From contig HF993289.1 in the NCBI GenBank assembly GCA_000436795.1, forward strand, positions 1 through 35,107: a DNA stretch of 35,107 nt, in the 5' to 3' direction. The notes below the pieces were generated by a model that saw only the letters and a program-made list of their open reading frames with translations, made no database searches and was not told the origin of the DNA. This document shows, piece after piece, positions 1 to 9,237 of the stretch. This stretch comes from Bacteroides sp. CAG:1076 (lineage in GTDB: Bacteria > Bacteroidota > Bacteroidia > Bacteroidales > Bacteroidaceae). Position 1 is the stretch's first letter, and each line of letters opens with the position of its first letter. A program made the translations under genes and the position numbers.

Positions 1-227
1 CGTTTCTTTAACTGATAAAGGAATTTAGAATAATCTATAATTCTACAAACTGGAGGAACAGCGTTGGGTGAAATTTCAACTAAATCAGCTTCATGTTCTT
101 CAGCCAGTTTTAAAGCTTGTGCTATCGGATATACAGCCGATTCGATATCATCTCCCACAATACGTACTTCTTTGGCGCGAATCTGTTCATTGATTCGATG
201 CTGCCCTTTTAAAGTGTCATTCTTCAT
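1..227 (-). CDS. infC: Translation initiation factor IF-3 (N-terminal part; cut by window edge)
   Basis: The first 75 codons are visible; the rest lies beyond the left edge. The reading starts [20 protein letters not shown] and contains the typical IF-3 N-domain text, with RINEQI near residue 11, VRIV, the [14 protein letters not shown] segment and [12 protein letters not shown] near residues 58-69. IF-3 binds the 30S subunit, prevents early joining of 50S and proofreads the start codon. The start is an ordinary ATG at 225-227, not the AUU used by Escherichia coli infC. The gene follows thrS by 112 bp on the same strand, the common thrS-infC order, and a promoter-like box lies in that gap. 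Family assignment is secure; the C-terminal half cannot be checked here. Confidence 0.95.
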   Translation of the reverse strand, partial: MKNDTLKGQHRINEQIRAKEVRIVGDDIESAVYPIAQALKLAEEHEADLVEISPNAVPPVCRIIDYSKFLYQLKK

Positions 228-294
228 TAAAAAATTCTTTTTCTTCCTTTTTGTTTGCTTTTTAATTATAAATTATTGTTCTTAAAGTTGGCTA

Positions 295-328
295 TTTGTG
301 GAAGCAAATATAACATTACTTCCACAAA
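295..328. repeat. Perfect 10-bp inverted repeat around the infC -7 box
   Basis: TTTGTGGAAG at 295-304 pairs exactly with CTTCCACAAA at 319-328, leaving a 14-nt loop that holds the TATATTTG box. It could be an operator, a leader hairpin or a weak thrS terminator. No strong T-run follows it on the minus strand, so a simple intrinsic terminator is less likely. Confidence 0.6.
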
Positions 329-338
329 CGGTTGCAAA
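305..338 (-). promoter_or_regulatory. Putative infC promoter (TTTG / TATATTTG)
   Basis: Read on the minus strand, TATATTTG (305-312) matches the Bacteroides -7 consensus TAnnTTTG. A TTTG at 335-338 lies 22 bp upstream. The -7 box sits in the loop of a perfect 10-bp inverted repeat (295-304 with 319-328). A second TAnnTTTG match, TAACTTTG at 335-342, begins with the thrS stop codon itself. Either could start an infC transcript with a leader of roughly 70-105 nt. Pattern seen; function inferred. Confidence 0.5.
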
Positions 339-339
339 G

Positions 340-2280
340 TTACCATTTATTTATCATATTATGAACTTCTTCTGCAATATTTTTTGCAAATTCTTCGATT
401 TTCATGGTTCCTTTATCGCCTTCTCCTTGTTTACGTACAGCGACTTCTCCATTTTCGGCCTCTTTTTCTCCGACAATCAACATGTAAGGAATACGTTTCA
501 TTTCGTTATCACGAATCTTACGACCAATCTTTTCATTACGATCGTCTACGATGGCGCGGATGTCACTCTTCTTCAGTTCCTGACGAACTTGATTTGCATA
601 ATCATTAAATTTTTCAGAGATAGGCAAAATTGCAACCTGATCAGGAGTCAACCACAACGGGAACTTACCTGCAGTATGCTCAATTAATACGGCAACAAAA
701 CGTTCCATTGATCCAAACGGTGCACGATGAATCATAACCGGACGATGTTTCTGATTATCTGCGCCCATATACTCCAACTGGAAACGTTCAGGCAAGTTGT
801 AATCAACCTGAATAGTACCCAGCTGCCAACGACGACCGATAGCATCTTTCACCATAAAGTCCAACTTAGGACCATAGAAAGCAGCTTCTCCATATTCAAC
901 TTTTGCCTTCAGTCCTTTTTCCTCACAAGCTTCGACAATAGCTCTTTCTGCTTTTTCCCAGTTTTCATCGCTACCAATGTATTTCTCGTGATTAACTTTA
1001 TCACGCAAAGAAATCTGAGCTTCGAAGTTTTCAAGCCCCATAGATCTGAATACGATAGAGATAATATCCATAACGCGCAAGAACTCATCTTTTACCTGAT
1101 CAGGGCGACAGAAAATGTGCGCATCATCTTGAGTAAAGCTACGTACACGAGTTAATCCGTGAAGTTCACCACTCTGCTCGTAACGGCATACTGTACCAAA
1201 TTCTGCAATACGCAAAGGCAGATCACGATAAGAACGCGGTGTATTCTTATAAATCATACAGTGATGAGGACAGTTCATCGGCTTCAAGAAATACTCTTCA
1301 CCTTCTTCCGGTGTATGAATAGGCTGGAATGAATCTTTACCATATTTCGCATAGTGTCCTGAAGTTACATACAACAATTTATTACCAATTGGAGGGCACA
1401 TAACTTCCTGATAATCGTAACGAGCCTGAATACGGCGCAAGAAATCCTGCAAACGAATACGCAATGCAGTACCCTTTGGCAACCACATAGGAAGACCTTT
1501 ACCTACCATATCAGAGAACATAAACAATTCCATTTCCTTACCGATTTTACGGTGGTCACGTTTTTTGGCTTCCTCTAACAATGTAAGGTATTCATCCAAC
1601 ATTTTCTTTTTAGGGAATGTTATACCATAAATACGTGTCATCTGTTTACGGTCTTCCTGTCCTCTCCAATAAGCTCCCGCAACAGACAATAATTTTATAG
1701 CTTTAATAGGGGCCGTAGAAGGCAAATGCGGGCCACGACAAAGATCAGTAAAAGCTCCCTGGGTATATGTTGTAATATGGCCATCTTCAAGTTCTGAAAT
1801 CAGCTCACATTTATAAGTTTCGCCTCTTTCACCAAACATCTTCAAAGCATCCTCTTTAGAAATGCTCTGGCGTACCAATTCTTCTTTCTTGGCAGCCAAT
1901 TCAATCATCTTCTTTTCGATTGCCGGCAGATCGCTTTCTTTTATTACAGCCTCTCCCGGATCTACATCATAATAGAAACCGTTTTCAATAGCCGGACCAA
2001 TACCAAACTGAATACCCGGATACAGCTCCTGCAATGCTTCAGCCAACAAGTGAGCACTTGTATGCCAAAATGCATGTTTGCCTTGCTCATCATCCCACTT
2101 ATAAAGTACGAATTCAGCATCTTCGTTAATAGGTCTAGTTAAATCAATAGTTTCACCGTTTACGCCACAAGCCAATACATCTTGCGCCAAACGCGAACTG
2201 ATACTTTCTGCAATCTGCAGACCAGTTACTCCTTCGTTGTACTCACGAACAGAGCCGTCAGGAAAAGTAATCTTAATCAT
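340..2280 (-). CDS. thrS: Threonyl-tRNA synthetase
   Basis: This 646-aa protein charges tRNA-Thr with threonine in the cytoplasm, and its length is typical of the bacterial enzyme. Residues 1-60 form the TGS domain. The editing domain follows, with the HTSAHLLAE motif (H73, H77) and CRGPHLPST (C181, H185), which removes wrongly attached serine. The class II catalytic core has MNCPHH (C337), the motif 2 region [17 protein letters not shown] and DDAHIF (H388), then [14 protein letters not shown] (H518). C337, H388 and H518 fit the catalytic zinc ligands. The C-terminal anticodon-binding domain starts near residue 545. It lies upstream of infC on the same strand and has its own promoter-like box at 2313-2320. 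No T-box leader is visible in the 126-bp upstream gap. Confidence 0.98.
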   Translation of the reverse strand: MIKITFPDGSVREYNEGVTGLQIAESISSRLAQDVLACGVNGETIDLTRPINEDAEFVLYKWDDEQGKHAFWHTSAHLLAEALQELYPGIQFGIGPAIENGFYYDVDPGEAVIKESDLPAIEKKMIELAAKKEELVRQSISKEDALKMFGERGETYKCELISELEDGHITTYTQGAFTDLCRGPHLPSTAPIKAIKLLSVAGAYWRGQEDRKQMTRIYGITFPKKKMLDEYLTLLEEAKKRDHRKIGKEMELFMFSDMVGKGLPMWLPKGTALRIRLQDFLRRIQARYDYQEVMCPPIGNKLLYVTSGHYAKYGKDSFQPIHTPEEGEEYFLKPMNCPHHCMIYKNTPRSYRDLPLRIAEFGTVCRYEQSGELHGLTRVRSFTQDDAHIFCRPDQVKDEFLRVMDIISIVFRSMGLENFEAQISLRDKVNHEKYIGSDENWEKAERAIVEACEEKGLKAKVEYGEAAFYGPKLDFMVKDAIGRRWQLGTIQVDYNLPERFQLEYMGADNQKHRPVMIHRAPFGSMERFVAVLIEHTAGKFPLWLTPDQVAILPISEKFNDYANQVRQELKKSDIRAIVDDRNEKIGRKIRDNEMKRIPYMLIVGEKEAENGEVAVRKQGEGDKGTMKIEEFAKNIAEEVHNMINKW

Positions 2281-2312
2281 AATCTTTATGTTATTGATCT
2301 ATTATTGAGTCG

Positions 2313-2320
2313 CAAAATTA
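2313..2320 (-). promoter_or_regulatory. Putative thrS -7 box (TAATTTTG)
   Basis: The minus-strand TAATTTTG fits TAnnTTTG and lies 33 bp before the thrS ATG. No convincing TTTG -33 box is seen at the usual distance. Because a hairpin (2347-2392) separates it from the TPR gene, thrS probably starts its own transcript here. Confidence 0.4.
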
Positions 2321-2346
2321 AACAAATAAATGAAGAATAAAGAATG

Positions 2347-2392
2347 AAGGATGAAGAATTTTAAACAGTTCACCTGCAAATTCTTCATCCTT
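2347..2392. repeat. Intergenic hairpin, copy 1 of a GAAGAATT/AATTCTTC family
   Basis: A perfect 15-bp inverted repeat, AAGGATGAAGAATTT (2347-2361) with AAATTCTTCATCCTT (2378-2392), separates the TPR gene from thrS. On the minus strand it is followed by the T-rich stretch CATTCTTTATTCTTC, so it may end the TPR transcript. A related hairpin lies at 25581-25632. Confidence 0.7.
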
Positions 2393-2406
2393 TACACTTC
2401 AATTTA

Positions 2407-4437
2407 TTATTCATTCTGTTTTTCCGTTACCGAAGTAAAACGTTTTATCACACTATAAGCCGAGAAAATACCAAGCTCCCCTGCCTTACTCAAATCCTGT
2501 ATTCCCTGGCGGTTGTTTCCCAGAAAAACATTCGTCAAGCCACGATTATAATAAGCATCAGAAAAACGAGGATCCAACTCTATCGCTTTATTATAATCAA
2601 CCAACGCAGCATGATAGTCTTTCATCACAGCCAGTATATTACCACGATTATAATAAGCATAGGCAAAATCAGGAGCCAAACGAATTACTTCATCCAAATC
2701 CCGGCGAATGGTTGCATAATCCAATACACGTACTTGCGGTTGTCCGCCCACATCTATTTTTGCCTCATATTCATCATTCTTATCACGCTTACGGTATTCT
2801 AACTGCTTATAATGAATAAGCGCACGCATAAAATAGGATGGGAAGAAAGTTGAATCACGTTCTATTGCCGCATCTAAATCCTTCAAGGCATTATCAAAAT
2901 CCTGCACTAAATAGAAATCCATCGCACGCGCATAATAATGCATCATATCTTCCGGATTCTTCACTATTTTTTCTGTTTCCTCATCAATGGAAGCAAAATG
3001 CAACTTAGCTTGTTCTTCCGTCAACGAAGCTTCATTATTAGTAATCAACAAAGGAAGAGGAAGTACATGACGGTTATTCAAATCATCAATATACTTGGAA
3101 TAATTAATTTGCCGTTTCACCTCTTCATGACGCTCGTAATATGTCAAAGCAAACATGGGCTGCGGAAGAATAGTGATATTTCTATCCTGCACACGTCCAC
3201 GATAATCGGTCTTATACTTCGTAGTTTCATCCTCATTATCAGCAACGATAATCTTACGATAGTTATTCATATTCTTATCCGACTTCTTACGAGTTTTATC
3301 TCCCGAAGCTGCAGTCTGACGCTGGTTTGACTTCCCATTTTGGGCATCAAGCTGGGCTTTCAGTACCTTAAATTCATCTTCATCCGCTCCCTTCAAATCG
3401 CCTGTTTTTCTACGCGCCTGCGCCCGATATTGATATCCAGCCAGAAAATTCGGATACTCATTAATAACTGCAGTGTAATCTGCTATTGCTCCAGCATAGT
3501 CACCTGTTTTATCGCGCAATAAACCACGATTGAATACAGCCATCATATTATCAGGCTCTATCTGCAAAACAAAGTCAAAATCTTCAATCGCACGATTATC
3601 ATCTCCAACTTGCGCACGCAACAATCCTCGATTGTAATGGCCTATGAAATTGTTACGATCTATATCCAATGCTAAATCATAATCCTGCATTGCTCCCCTC
3701 AAGTTATTCTGATGATAACGAGCTAAAGCACGATTAATGAACAAACCTGCATTACGGACCGACAAACGAATAGCCTCCGTCAAATCGCTTTCTGCATCAG
3801 CATATTTTTCACGCTGCAAAAACAACATTCCCCTGGAAGCCCACGTATCTGAATTATAGCGATCCATATCTATCGCCCTATCTGCATCGGTCATTGCCTG
3901 AAGCGTATCTTTTTGCTTCAGAGAGACCTCTGTACGCATCAGATAAGCATCTGTATAACGAGGAGCTATACGGATCAATGTATCCAAGTCTGCTTTTGCC
4001 AAAGCATAATCTTCTTCCCGCATACGACACAACGCCAAGTTATGCCACAAGCTGATATTCTCAGGATCAAGTTTTAAAGCTTTCTCATAGTCCTGAATGG
4101 CCTCTTTAAATTTCTCCTGACGAATACGAGAAATACCTCGTATCTGATATGCATTAGGTACGAAAGGATTACGTTCAATAGCCTCGGTACAATCATTTTC
4201 AGCGCCTTGATAATCATCCAAGTTCATTTTAGCAAGCCCGCGATAAAAATAAGGTTCTGCCAAATAAGGCTTAGCATTGATTACCTGATTAAAGTACTGA
4301 ATGGAAAGTACGTAATCTTCAAAATACAATGCATTCCGTCCTATAGTCATTACCCGGTCCGTATTAATCTGTCCCCACGAACTCAAAGGAGAAAAGACAC
4401 CTATTATATATAATATATAGAGAAGTTTTCGAATCAT
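2407..4437 (-). CDS. Secreted tetratricopeptide-repeat protein
   Basis: A 676-aa protein with an N-terminal signal peptide (MIRKLLYILYIIGVFSPLSS, likely cut after SWG before Q23). About nine to ten TPR units cover residues 30-360, for example AYQIRGISRIRQEKFKEAI near 97. A basic, low-complexity linker follows (about 365-495, including DKTRKKSDKNMNNYRK), then three or four more TPRs from 497 to 660, such as AYYNRGNILAVMKDYHAAL. TPRs bind other proteins, so it is probably a periplasmic or envelope scaffold; no catalytic motif is seen. I chose the ATG at 4435-4437 over a longer GTG-started frame because it gives a clean signal peptide and makes a 4-base ATGA overlap with the def stop codon, a sign of translational coupling. 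Specific function unknown. Confidence 0.9.
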   Translation of the reverse strand: MIRKLLYILYIIGVFSPLSSWGQINTDRVMTIGRNALYFEDYVLSIQYFNQVINAKPYLAEPYFYRGLAKMNLDDYQGAENDCTEAIERNPFVPNAYQIRGISRIRQEKFKEAIQDYEKALKLDPENISLWHNLALCRMREEDYALAKADLDTLIRIAPRYTDAYLMRTEVSLKQKDTLQAMTDADRAIDMDRYNSDTWASRGMLFLQREKYADAESDLTEAIRLSVRNAGLFINRALARYHQNNLRGAMQDYDLALDIDRNNFIGHYNRGLLRAQVGDDNRAIEDFDFVLQIEPDNMMAVFNRGLLRDKTGDYAGAIADYTAVINEYPNFLAGYQYRAQARRKTGDLKGADEDEFKVLKAQLDAQNGKSNQRQTAASGDKTRKKSDKNMNNYRKIIVADNEDETTKYKTDYRGRVQDRNITILPQPMFALTYYERHEEVKRQINYSKYIDDLNNRHVLPLPLLITNNEASLTEEQAKLHFASIDEETEKIVKNPEDMMHYYARAMDFYLVQDFDNALKDLDAAIERDSTFFPSYFMRALIHYKQLEYRKRDKNDEYEAKIDVGGQPQVRVLDYATIRRDLDEVIRLAPDFAYAYYNRGNILAVMKDYHAALVDYNKAIELDPRFSDAYYNRGLTNVFLGNNRQGIQDLSKAGELGIFSAYSVIKRFTSVTEKQNE

Positions 4438-4988
4438 TTTACTGTTTTCACCTTGTAAGCACACCGCGCTTTTCCCTTCAGCATATTGTTCAGTTTACCT
4501 TTTATCATCTGTTTACGAAGAGCAGACAAATGATCGATAAACATAGTTCCTTCCAAATGGTCAAACTCATGTTGCATAACACGTGCCAGATATCCTTCAA
4601 CCCATTCATCATGCGAATTCATTTCTTCATCCAAATAAGTAACATGAATTTTGTCAGGTCTCTTCACACTCTCGTGTATTCCCGGCAAGCTTAAACAGCC
4701 CTCTTCCATAGAAACGAGTTCTTCCCCGACTTCCAAAATATGAGGATTAATATATGCATGACGAAAATCTTTAAACTCCGGCATATCCTCGGATAGTACG
4801 TCCAAGTTGATTACCACAACTCGAATAGGAAGCCCAACTTGAGGAGCAGCAAGCCCTACGCCATCTGCACGATCCATCGTTTCGAACATATTTTGAATCA
4901 AGTCTTTCAAATTGGGATAATCCGGAGTTATGTCTTCGGCCTCCTGACGAAGTACAGGCTGACCGTATACGTAAATAGGTAAAATCAT
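4434..4988 (-). CDS. def: Peptide deformylase
   Basis: A 184-aa enzyme that removes the N-formyl group from nascent proteins. All three family motifs are present: GVGLAAPQ (43-50), EGCLS (96-100) and HEFDH (140-144). C98, H140 and H144 are the metal ligands and E141 the catalytic acid. It lies 21 bp after ruvX and overlaps the following TPR gene by four bases, so ruvX-def-TPR reads as one operon. Confidence 0.98.
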   Translation of the reverse strand: MILPIYVYGQPVLRQEAEDITPDYPNLKDLIQNMFETMDRADGVGLAAPQVGLPIRVVVINLDVLSEDMPEFKDFRHAYINPHILEVGEELVSMEEGCLSLPGIHESVKRPDKIHVTYLDEEMNSHDEWVEGYLARVMQHEFDHLEGTMFIDHLSALRKQMIKGKLNNMLKGKARCAYKVKTVK

Positions 4989-5009
4989 CGTTTTTATTTT
5001 TTTGAAGTT

Positions 5010-5426
5010 TTAAATTCGTTTGGATTCAAGATAAGATTGTAGAATTATCGTAGCACTTATTTCATCAACCAAGGCTTTGTTCTGACGGTCTTTCTTTTTT
5101 AAGCCACCAGCCAGCATTGCCTGATGCGCTAAAACAGACGTAAAGCGCTCATCCACCAGTTCAACAGCCATATCTGGCAAGATTTTTTTCAGACGATTCA
5201 TAAAAGGTATAATATTCTTCATATTTTCAGAATCCTCATTATTCATCTGCTTAGGATGCCCGATAATTATACGTTCAACCTCCTCTTGCCGTACATAGTT
5301 CAATAAGAAATCCACCAACTGATGCGTGGGCACAGTCGTGAGTCCATTGGCAATAATCTGCATCGGATCAGATACAGCAATGCCCGTACGTTTTTTTCCG
5401 TAGTCTATCGCTAAAATTCTACTCAT
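5010..5426 (-). CDS. ruvX: Putative pre-16S rRNA nuclease / Holliday junction resolvase family (RuvX/YqgF)
   Basis: With the ATG at 5424-5426 the product is 138 aa, the usual length of YqgF. It starts MSRILAIDYGKKRTGIAVSD, carrying the RNase H-like first acidic residue in DYGKKRTG. Further on are IIIGHPKQMN, VDERFTS and the C-terminal KALVDEISATIILQSYL. The family matures the 5' end of 16S rRNA; the resolvase name is historical. A longer frame upstream would begin at TTG and encode an unrelated extension running across the likely promoter (5436-5443), so the ATG is preferred. First gene of the ruvX-def-TPR set. Confidence 0.95.
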   Translation of the reverse strand: MSRILAIDYGKKRTGIAVSDPMQIIANGLTTVPTHQLVDFLLNYVRQEEVERIIIGHPKQMNNEDSENMKNIIPFMNRLKKILPDMAVELVDERFTSVLAHQAMLAGGLKKKDRQNKALVDEISATIILQSYLESKRI

Positions 5427-5435
5427 AGTTGTCGG

Positions 5436-5443
5436 CAAAAATA
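5436..5443 (-). promoter_or_regulatory. Putative ruvX -7 box (TATTTTTG)
   Basis: The minus-strand TATTTTTG fits TAnnTTTG and lies only 9 bp before the ruvX ATG. If used, the transcript would have almost no leader. No good TTTG -33 box is visible, so confidence is moderate to low. Confidence 0.4.
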
Positions 5444-5553
5444 CAAAAATTGCTGTAAATGGGGCAGAATACAAACATGTTTTTATATTTTTTCACCACG
5501 AAACTTAAAGTAAACAGAAAAAATATATAAGATATAACTTCACGACCCCTTGT

Positions 5554-5595
5554 TGCAAAAAAACAAAGAGGACATGTCACAAGACATGCCCTCTT
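5554..5595 (-). terminator. Rho-independent terminator of nifJ
   Basis: A 13-bp stem (5583-5595 with 5566-5578) has a 4-nt loop and is followed on the minus strand by a run of seven Ts inside TTGTTTTTTTGC. The one imperfect pair is a G-U wobble in minus-strand RNA but an A-C mismatch on the plus strand, which supports minus-strand use. It lies 35 bp after the nifJ stop. Confidence 0.9.
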
Positions 5596-5630
5596 ATATT
5601 TATTAAAATATTTGTTTAAGTAACAGAAGA

Positions 5631-8600
5631 TTATTTCTCTTCACTCCAGTCCATAGCAGCCATACGCTTGTAAGAAGCATAACGTTTCTTAGCCATATCT
5701 TCACAAGCATTGAACAAATCGGCAGCCTCAGCAGGATACTGTTTCATTACAGAAGCAAAACGAACTTCACCCTTCAGGTAATCCTGGAAGTTATCCCAGT
5801 TCGGTTCTTTAGAATCGAGTGAGAACGGATTCTTACCTTCTTCTTCAAGAGCCGGGTTGAAGCGCCACAAGTGCCAGTAGCCACATTCTACAGCCTTAGC
5901 CTCTTCAGCCTGAGATTTACCCATACCAGCCTTCAAACCATGGTTGATACATGGAGCGTATGCAATAACCAAAGATGGTCCATGATATGCTTCAGCTTCG
6001 CGGATAGCTTTCAAAGTCTGAGCCTGGTCAGCACCCATTGCAATCTGAGCAACATAAACATATCCGTAAGTAGTAGCAATCAGACCCAGGTCTTTCTTAC
6101 GTACACGCTTACCAGAAGCAGCAAATTTAGCGATAGCACCCAGCGGAGTAGCCTTAGAAGACTGACCACCTGTGTTAGAGTAAACTTCTGTATCCAGTAC
6201 CAAGATGTTTACATCTTCGCCAGAAGCGATAACGTGATCCAAACCTCCGTAACCGATATCGTAAGAAGCACCATCACCACCGATAATCCACTGTGAACGT
6301 TTAACCAGATAATCTTTGAATTCAGCGATAGTAGCACAGTAAGCACATTTATCTTTTGCTGCTTCTACCATCGGGATAATCTTTTCGGCAGCAGCTTTGC
6401 TCTTGTCAGCATCGTTACGTCCGTCAATCCATTCCTGGAATGCTTCCTTGTATTCAGCCGGAGTACCTTCAGCAGCGATAGCAGCCTTCATAGCGTCTTC
6501 CAGACGGTTACGCAGCTTCTTGTTAGCCAATTCCATACCCAAACCGAATTCACAGAAGTCTTCGAACAATGAGTTTGCCCAAGCAGGACCCTGACCTTTT
6601 TCGTTAGTTGTATACGGAGTTGAAGGAACAGAACCAGAATAGATAGAAGAACATCCAGTAGCATTAGCAACCATTTCACGGTCACCAAACAACTGAGAAA
6701 TCAGTTTTACGTACGGTGTTTCACCACAACCAGAGCAAGCTCCAGAGAACTCGAACAACGGAGTAGCGAACTGTGAGTTCTTCACGTTAGCCTTGATGTC
6801 AACCAGGTGCTGTTTAGACTTCACATTTTCAGTACAATAAGTCCAATTAGCAGCTTCAGGCAACTGACTTTCCAGATGTTTCATAGTCAAAGCCTTGCCA
6901 CCCTTCTTCGGGTTACCCGGACATACATCAGCACAGTTACCGCAACCCAGACAGTCAAGCACGTCTACCTGCATACGGAATGTCATACCGTCGAACTGCT
7001 TGCCGACAGCCTTCAGCATCGGGAAGTTTGCTCCCTTCTGTTCTTCTGCATCGAGAACGAACGGACGGATTGCAGCGTGAGGACAAACGTATGCACACTT
7101 GTTACACTGGATACAGTTTTCAGGATTCCATTCCGGAACGAATGCAGCTACACCACGTTTTTCGTATTTAGCTGTTCCCTGATGCCATGTACCGTCTTCG
7201 ATACCCTTGAATGCAGATACCGGCAGCAAGTCGCCATCCTGAGCATTGATCGGACGAACAACTTCGTTGATGAATGCAGGATCATTGTTGGCAGCAGCAG
7301 CTTCAACTTCCAAGTTAGCCCAAGCCGGATCTACAGTCAACTGCTTGTATTCACCACCACGATCAACGGCAGCGTAGTTCTTGTTTACTACATCTTCACC
7401 CTTCTTACCGTAAGACTTCACGATGAACTTCTTCATCTGTTCAACAGCCAAGTCTACAGGAATAACGCCTGTGATACGGAAGAATGCAGACTGAAGGATA
7501 GTATTGGTACGGTTACCCAAACCAATTTCCTGTGCAATCTGTGTAGCGTTGATATAGTAAACAGTAATATTGTTTTCTGCGAAATATTTCTTAACCTTGT
7601 TCGGCAAGTTCTTAGCCAGTTCTTCACCTTCCCAGATAGTATTCAACAGGAAAGTACCGTTCTTGCGCAGACCACGAGTTACATCGTACATGTGCAGGTA
7701 AGCCTGAACGTGGCAAGCAACGAAGTTCGGAGTAGTTACCAGATAAGTTGAGTGAATCGGGTGATTACCGAAACGCAAGTGAGAACAAGTGAAACCACCA
7801 GATTTCTTAGAGTCGTAAGAGAAGTAAGCCTGACAGTATTTATCAGTGTTGTCACCGATAATTTTTACAGAGTTCTTGTTAGCACCTACAGTACCATCAG
7901 CACCCAGGCCATAGAATTTAGCTTCGAATACACCTTCTGCACCGAGAGCGATTTCTTCTTTCTGAGGCAGAGAAGTAAAAGTAACATCATCCACAATACC
8001 GATAGTAAAGTGATCTTTCGGCATCGGAAGCTCCAAGTTTTCGTATACAGACAAGATCTGAGCAGGAGTTGTATCTTTTGAGCCCAAGCCATAGCGTCCG
8101 CCTACAATCAACGGAGCATTTTCCTGTCCATAGAATACATCCTTTACATCCAGATACAAAGGTTCACCATTTGCACCCGGTTCCTTAGTACGATCAAGAA
8201 CTGCAATACGTTTTACTGTCTTAGGCACTTTAGCCAAGAAGTGCTTAGCAGAGAACGGACGATACAAGTGAACAGCAACCAAACCTACTTTCTTGCCCTG
8301 AGCAGTCAAGTAGTCGATAGCTTCACGAGTAGCTTCTGTTACAGAACCCATAGCGATGATGATGTTTTCTGCATCTTCAGCACCATAATAATCGAACAAG
8401 CCATAGTTACGTCCTGTAATCTTGTTGATTTCGTTCATATATTCTTCTACGATAGCAGGAACTGCATCATAGAACGGATTACCTGATTCTCTGTGCTGGA
8501 AGAAGTGATCCGGGTTTTCAGCCATACCGCGAGCAACCGGTTTGTTAGGGCTAAGTGCGCGTTCACGGAATTCAGCTAAAGCTTTCTGATCGATAAGCGG

Positions 8601-9182
8601 AGCCAAATCTTCGTTATCCAGCTTTTCAATCTTCTGGATTTCGTGAGAAGTACGGAAACCATCGAAGAAGTTCACAAACGGAACACGAGATTTAATTGTA
8701 GACAAGTGAGCTACACCAGCCAAATCCATAACTTCCTGTACTGAACCTTCGCACAACATAGCAAAGCCAGTCTGACGGCAAGACATTACATCCTGATGAT
8801 CACCGAAGATACACAGTGCATGAGAAGCCAATGTACGTGCAGATACATGGAATACACATGGCAAGAACTCACCTGCTATTTTGTACATGTTAGGGATCAT
8901 CAACAGAAGACCCTGAGATGCAGTATAAGTAGTTGTCAATGCACCAGCCTGAAGAGAACCGTGTACTGCACCGGCAGCACCACCTTCAGATTGCATTTCC
9001 TGAACCAAGACAGTTTCACCGAAGATATTTTTACGACCTGCGGCAGCCCATTCATCTACATGTTCAGCCATTGTAGATGACGGAGTGATAGGATAGATAG
9101 CAGCTACCTCTGTAAACATATACGAGATATGAGCAGCAGCCTCATTACCATCACAAGTGATAAATTTTTTTTGTTTAGTCAT
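5631..9182 (-). CDS. nifJ: Pyruvate:ferredoxin (flavodoxin) oxidoreductase, single-chain
   Basis: A 1183-aa cytoplasmic enzyme that converts pyruvate and CoA to acetyl-CoA, CO2 and reduced ferredoxin, central to anaerobic energy metabolism. All domains of the homodimeric form are fused in one chain. The N-terminal pyruvate-binding domain has AIYPITPSSTMAEHVDEW (29-46). Two [4Fe-4S] ferredoxin motifs use C690/C693/C696/C700 and C744/C747/C750/C754. The proximal cluster uses C816, C819, C844 and probably C1078. Thiamine diphosphate binding is shown by GDGASYDIG (969-977) and YSNTGGQSS (1001-1009). The length is normal and no key residue is missing. It is monocistronic, with a terminator at 5554-5595. 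No clean TAnnTTTG box is found in the 55-bp gap upstream; the nearest is a one-mismatch TAATATTG at 9220-9227. Confidence 0.98.
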   Translation of the reverse strand: MTKQKKFITCDGNEAAAHISYMFTEVAAIYPITPSSTMAEHVDEWAAAGRKNIFGETVLVQEMQSEGGAAGAVHGSLQAGALTTTYTASQGLLLMIPNMYKIAGEFLPCVFHVSARTLASHALCIFGDHQDVMSCRQTGFAMLCEGSVQEVMDLAGVAHLSTIKSRVPFVNFFDGFRTSHEIQKIEKLDNEDLAPLIDQKALAEFRERALSPNKPVARGMAENPDHFFQHRESGNPFYDAVPAIVEEYMNEINKITGRNYGLFDYYGAEDAENIIIAMGSVTEATREAIDYLTAQGKKVGLVAVHLYRPFSAKHFLAKVPKTVKRIAVLDRTKEPGANGEPLYLDVKDVFYGQENAPLIVGGRYGLGSKDTTPAQILSVYENLELPMPKDHFTIGIVDDVTFTSLPQKEEIALGAEGVFEAKFYGLGADGTVGANKNSVKIIGDNTDKYCQAYFSYDSKKSGGFTCSHLRFGNHPIHSTYLVTTPNFVACHVQAYLHMYDVTRGLRKNGTFLLNTIWEGEELAKNLPNKVKKYFAENNITVYYINATQIAQEIGLGNRTNTILQSAFFRITGVIPVDLAVEQMKKFIVKSYGKKGEDVVNKNYAAVDRGGEYKQLTVDPAWANLEVEAAAANNDPAFINEVVRPINAQDGDLLPVSAFKGIEDGTWHQGTAKYEKRGVAAFVPEWNPENCIQCNKCAYVCPHAAIRPFVLDAEEQKGANFPMLKAVGKQFDGMTFRMQVDVLDCLGCGNCADVCPGNPKKGGKALTMKHLESQLPEAANWTYCTENVKSKQHLVDIKANVKNSQFATPLFEFSGACSGCGETPYVKLISQLFGDREMVANATGCSSIYSGSVPSTPYTTNEKGQGPAWANSLFEDFCEFGLGMELANKKLRNRLEDAMKAAIAAEGTPAEYKEAFQEWIDGRNDADKSKAAAEKIIPMVEAAKDKCAYCATIAEFKDYLVKRSQWIIGGDGASYDIGYGGLDHVIASGEDVNILVLDTEVYSNTGGQSSKATPLGAIAKFAASGKRVRKKDLGLIATTYGYVYVAQIAMGADQAQTLKAIREAEAYHGPSLVIAYAPCINHGLKAGMGKSQAEEAKAVECGYWHLWRFNPALEEEGKNPFSLDSKEPNWDNFQDYLKGEVRFASVMKQYPAEAADLFNACEDMAKKRYASYKRMAAMDWSEEK

Positions 9183-9237
9183 ACAAATACTAATTATTAT
9201 TAGGTAATAAAATCTATTCCAATATTAATGCACCACA

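Noticed and set aside
64..285. Plus-strand 73-codon frame at the left edge
   Set aside because: It lies opposite the N-terminal IF-3 coding sequence and its translation is low-complexity serine and phenylalanine.
2281..2346. T-box or other tRNA-sensing leader before thrS
   Set aside because: The space between the likely start site and the ATG is about 26 nt, too short, and no T-box sequence is present.
6807..7751. Long plus-strand open frame (314 codons) opposite nifJ
   Set aside because: It is antisense to a fully conserved enzyme; strong codon bias in nifJ leaves few stops on the other strand. The translation has no recognisable domain.
9220..9227. TAATATTG as the nifJ -7 box
   Set aside because: It has one mismatch to TAnnTTTG and the nearest TTTG is 24 bp upstream, so the support is too weak for a feature.
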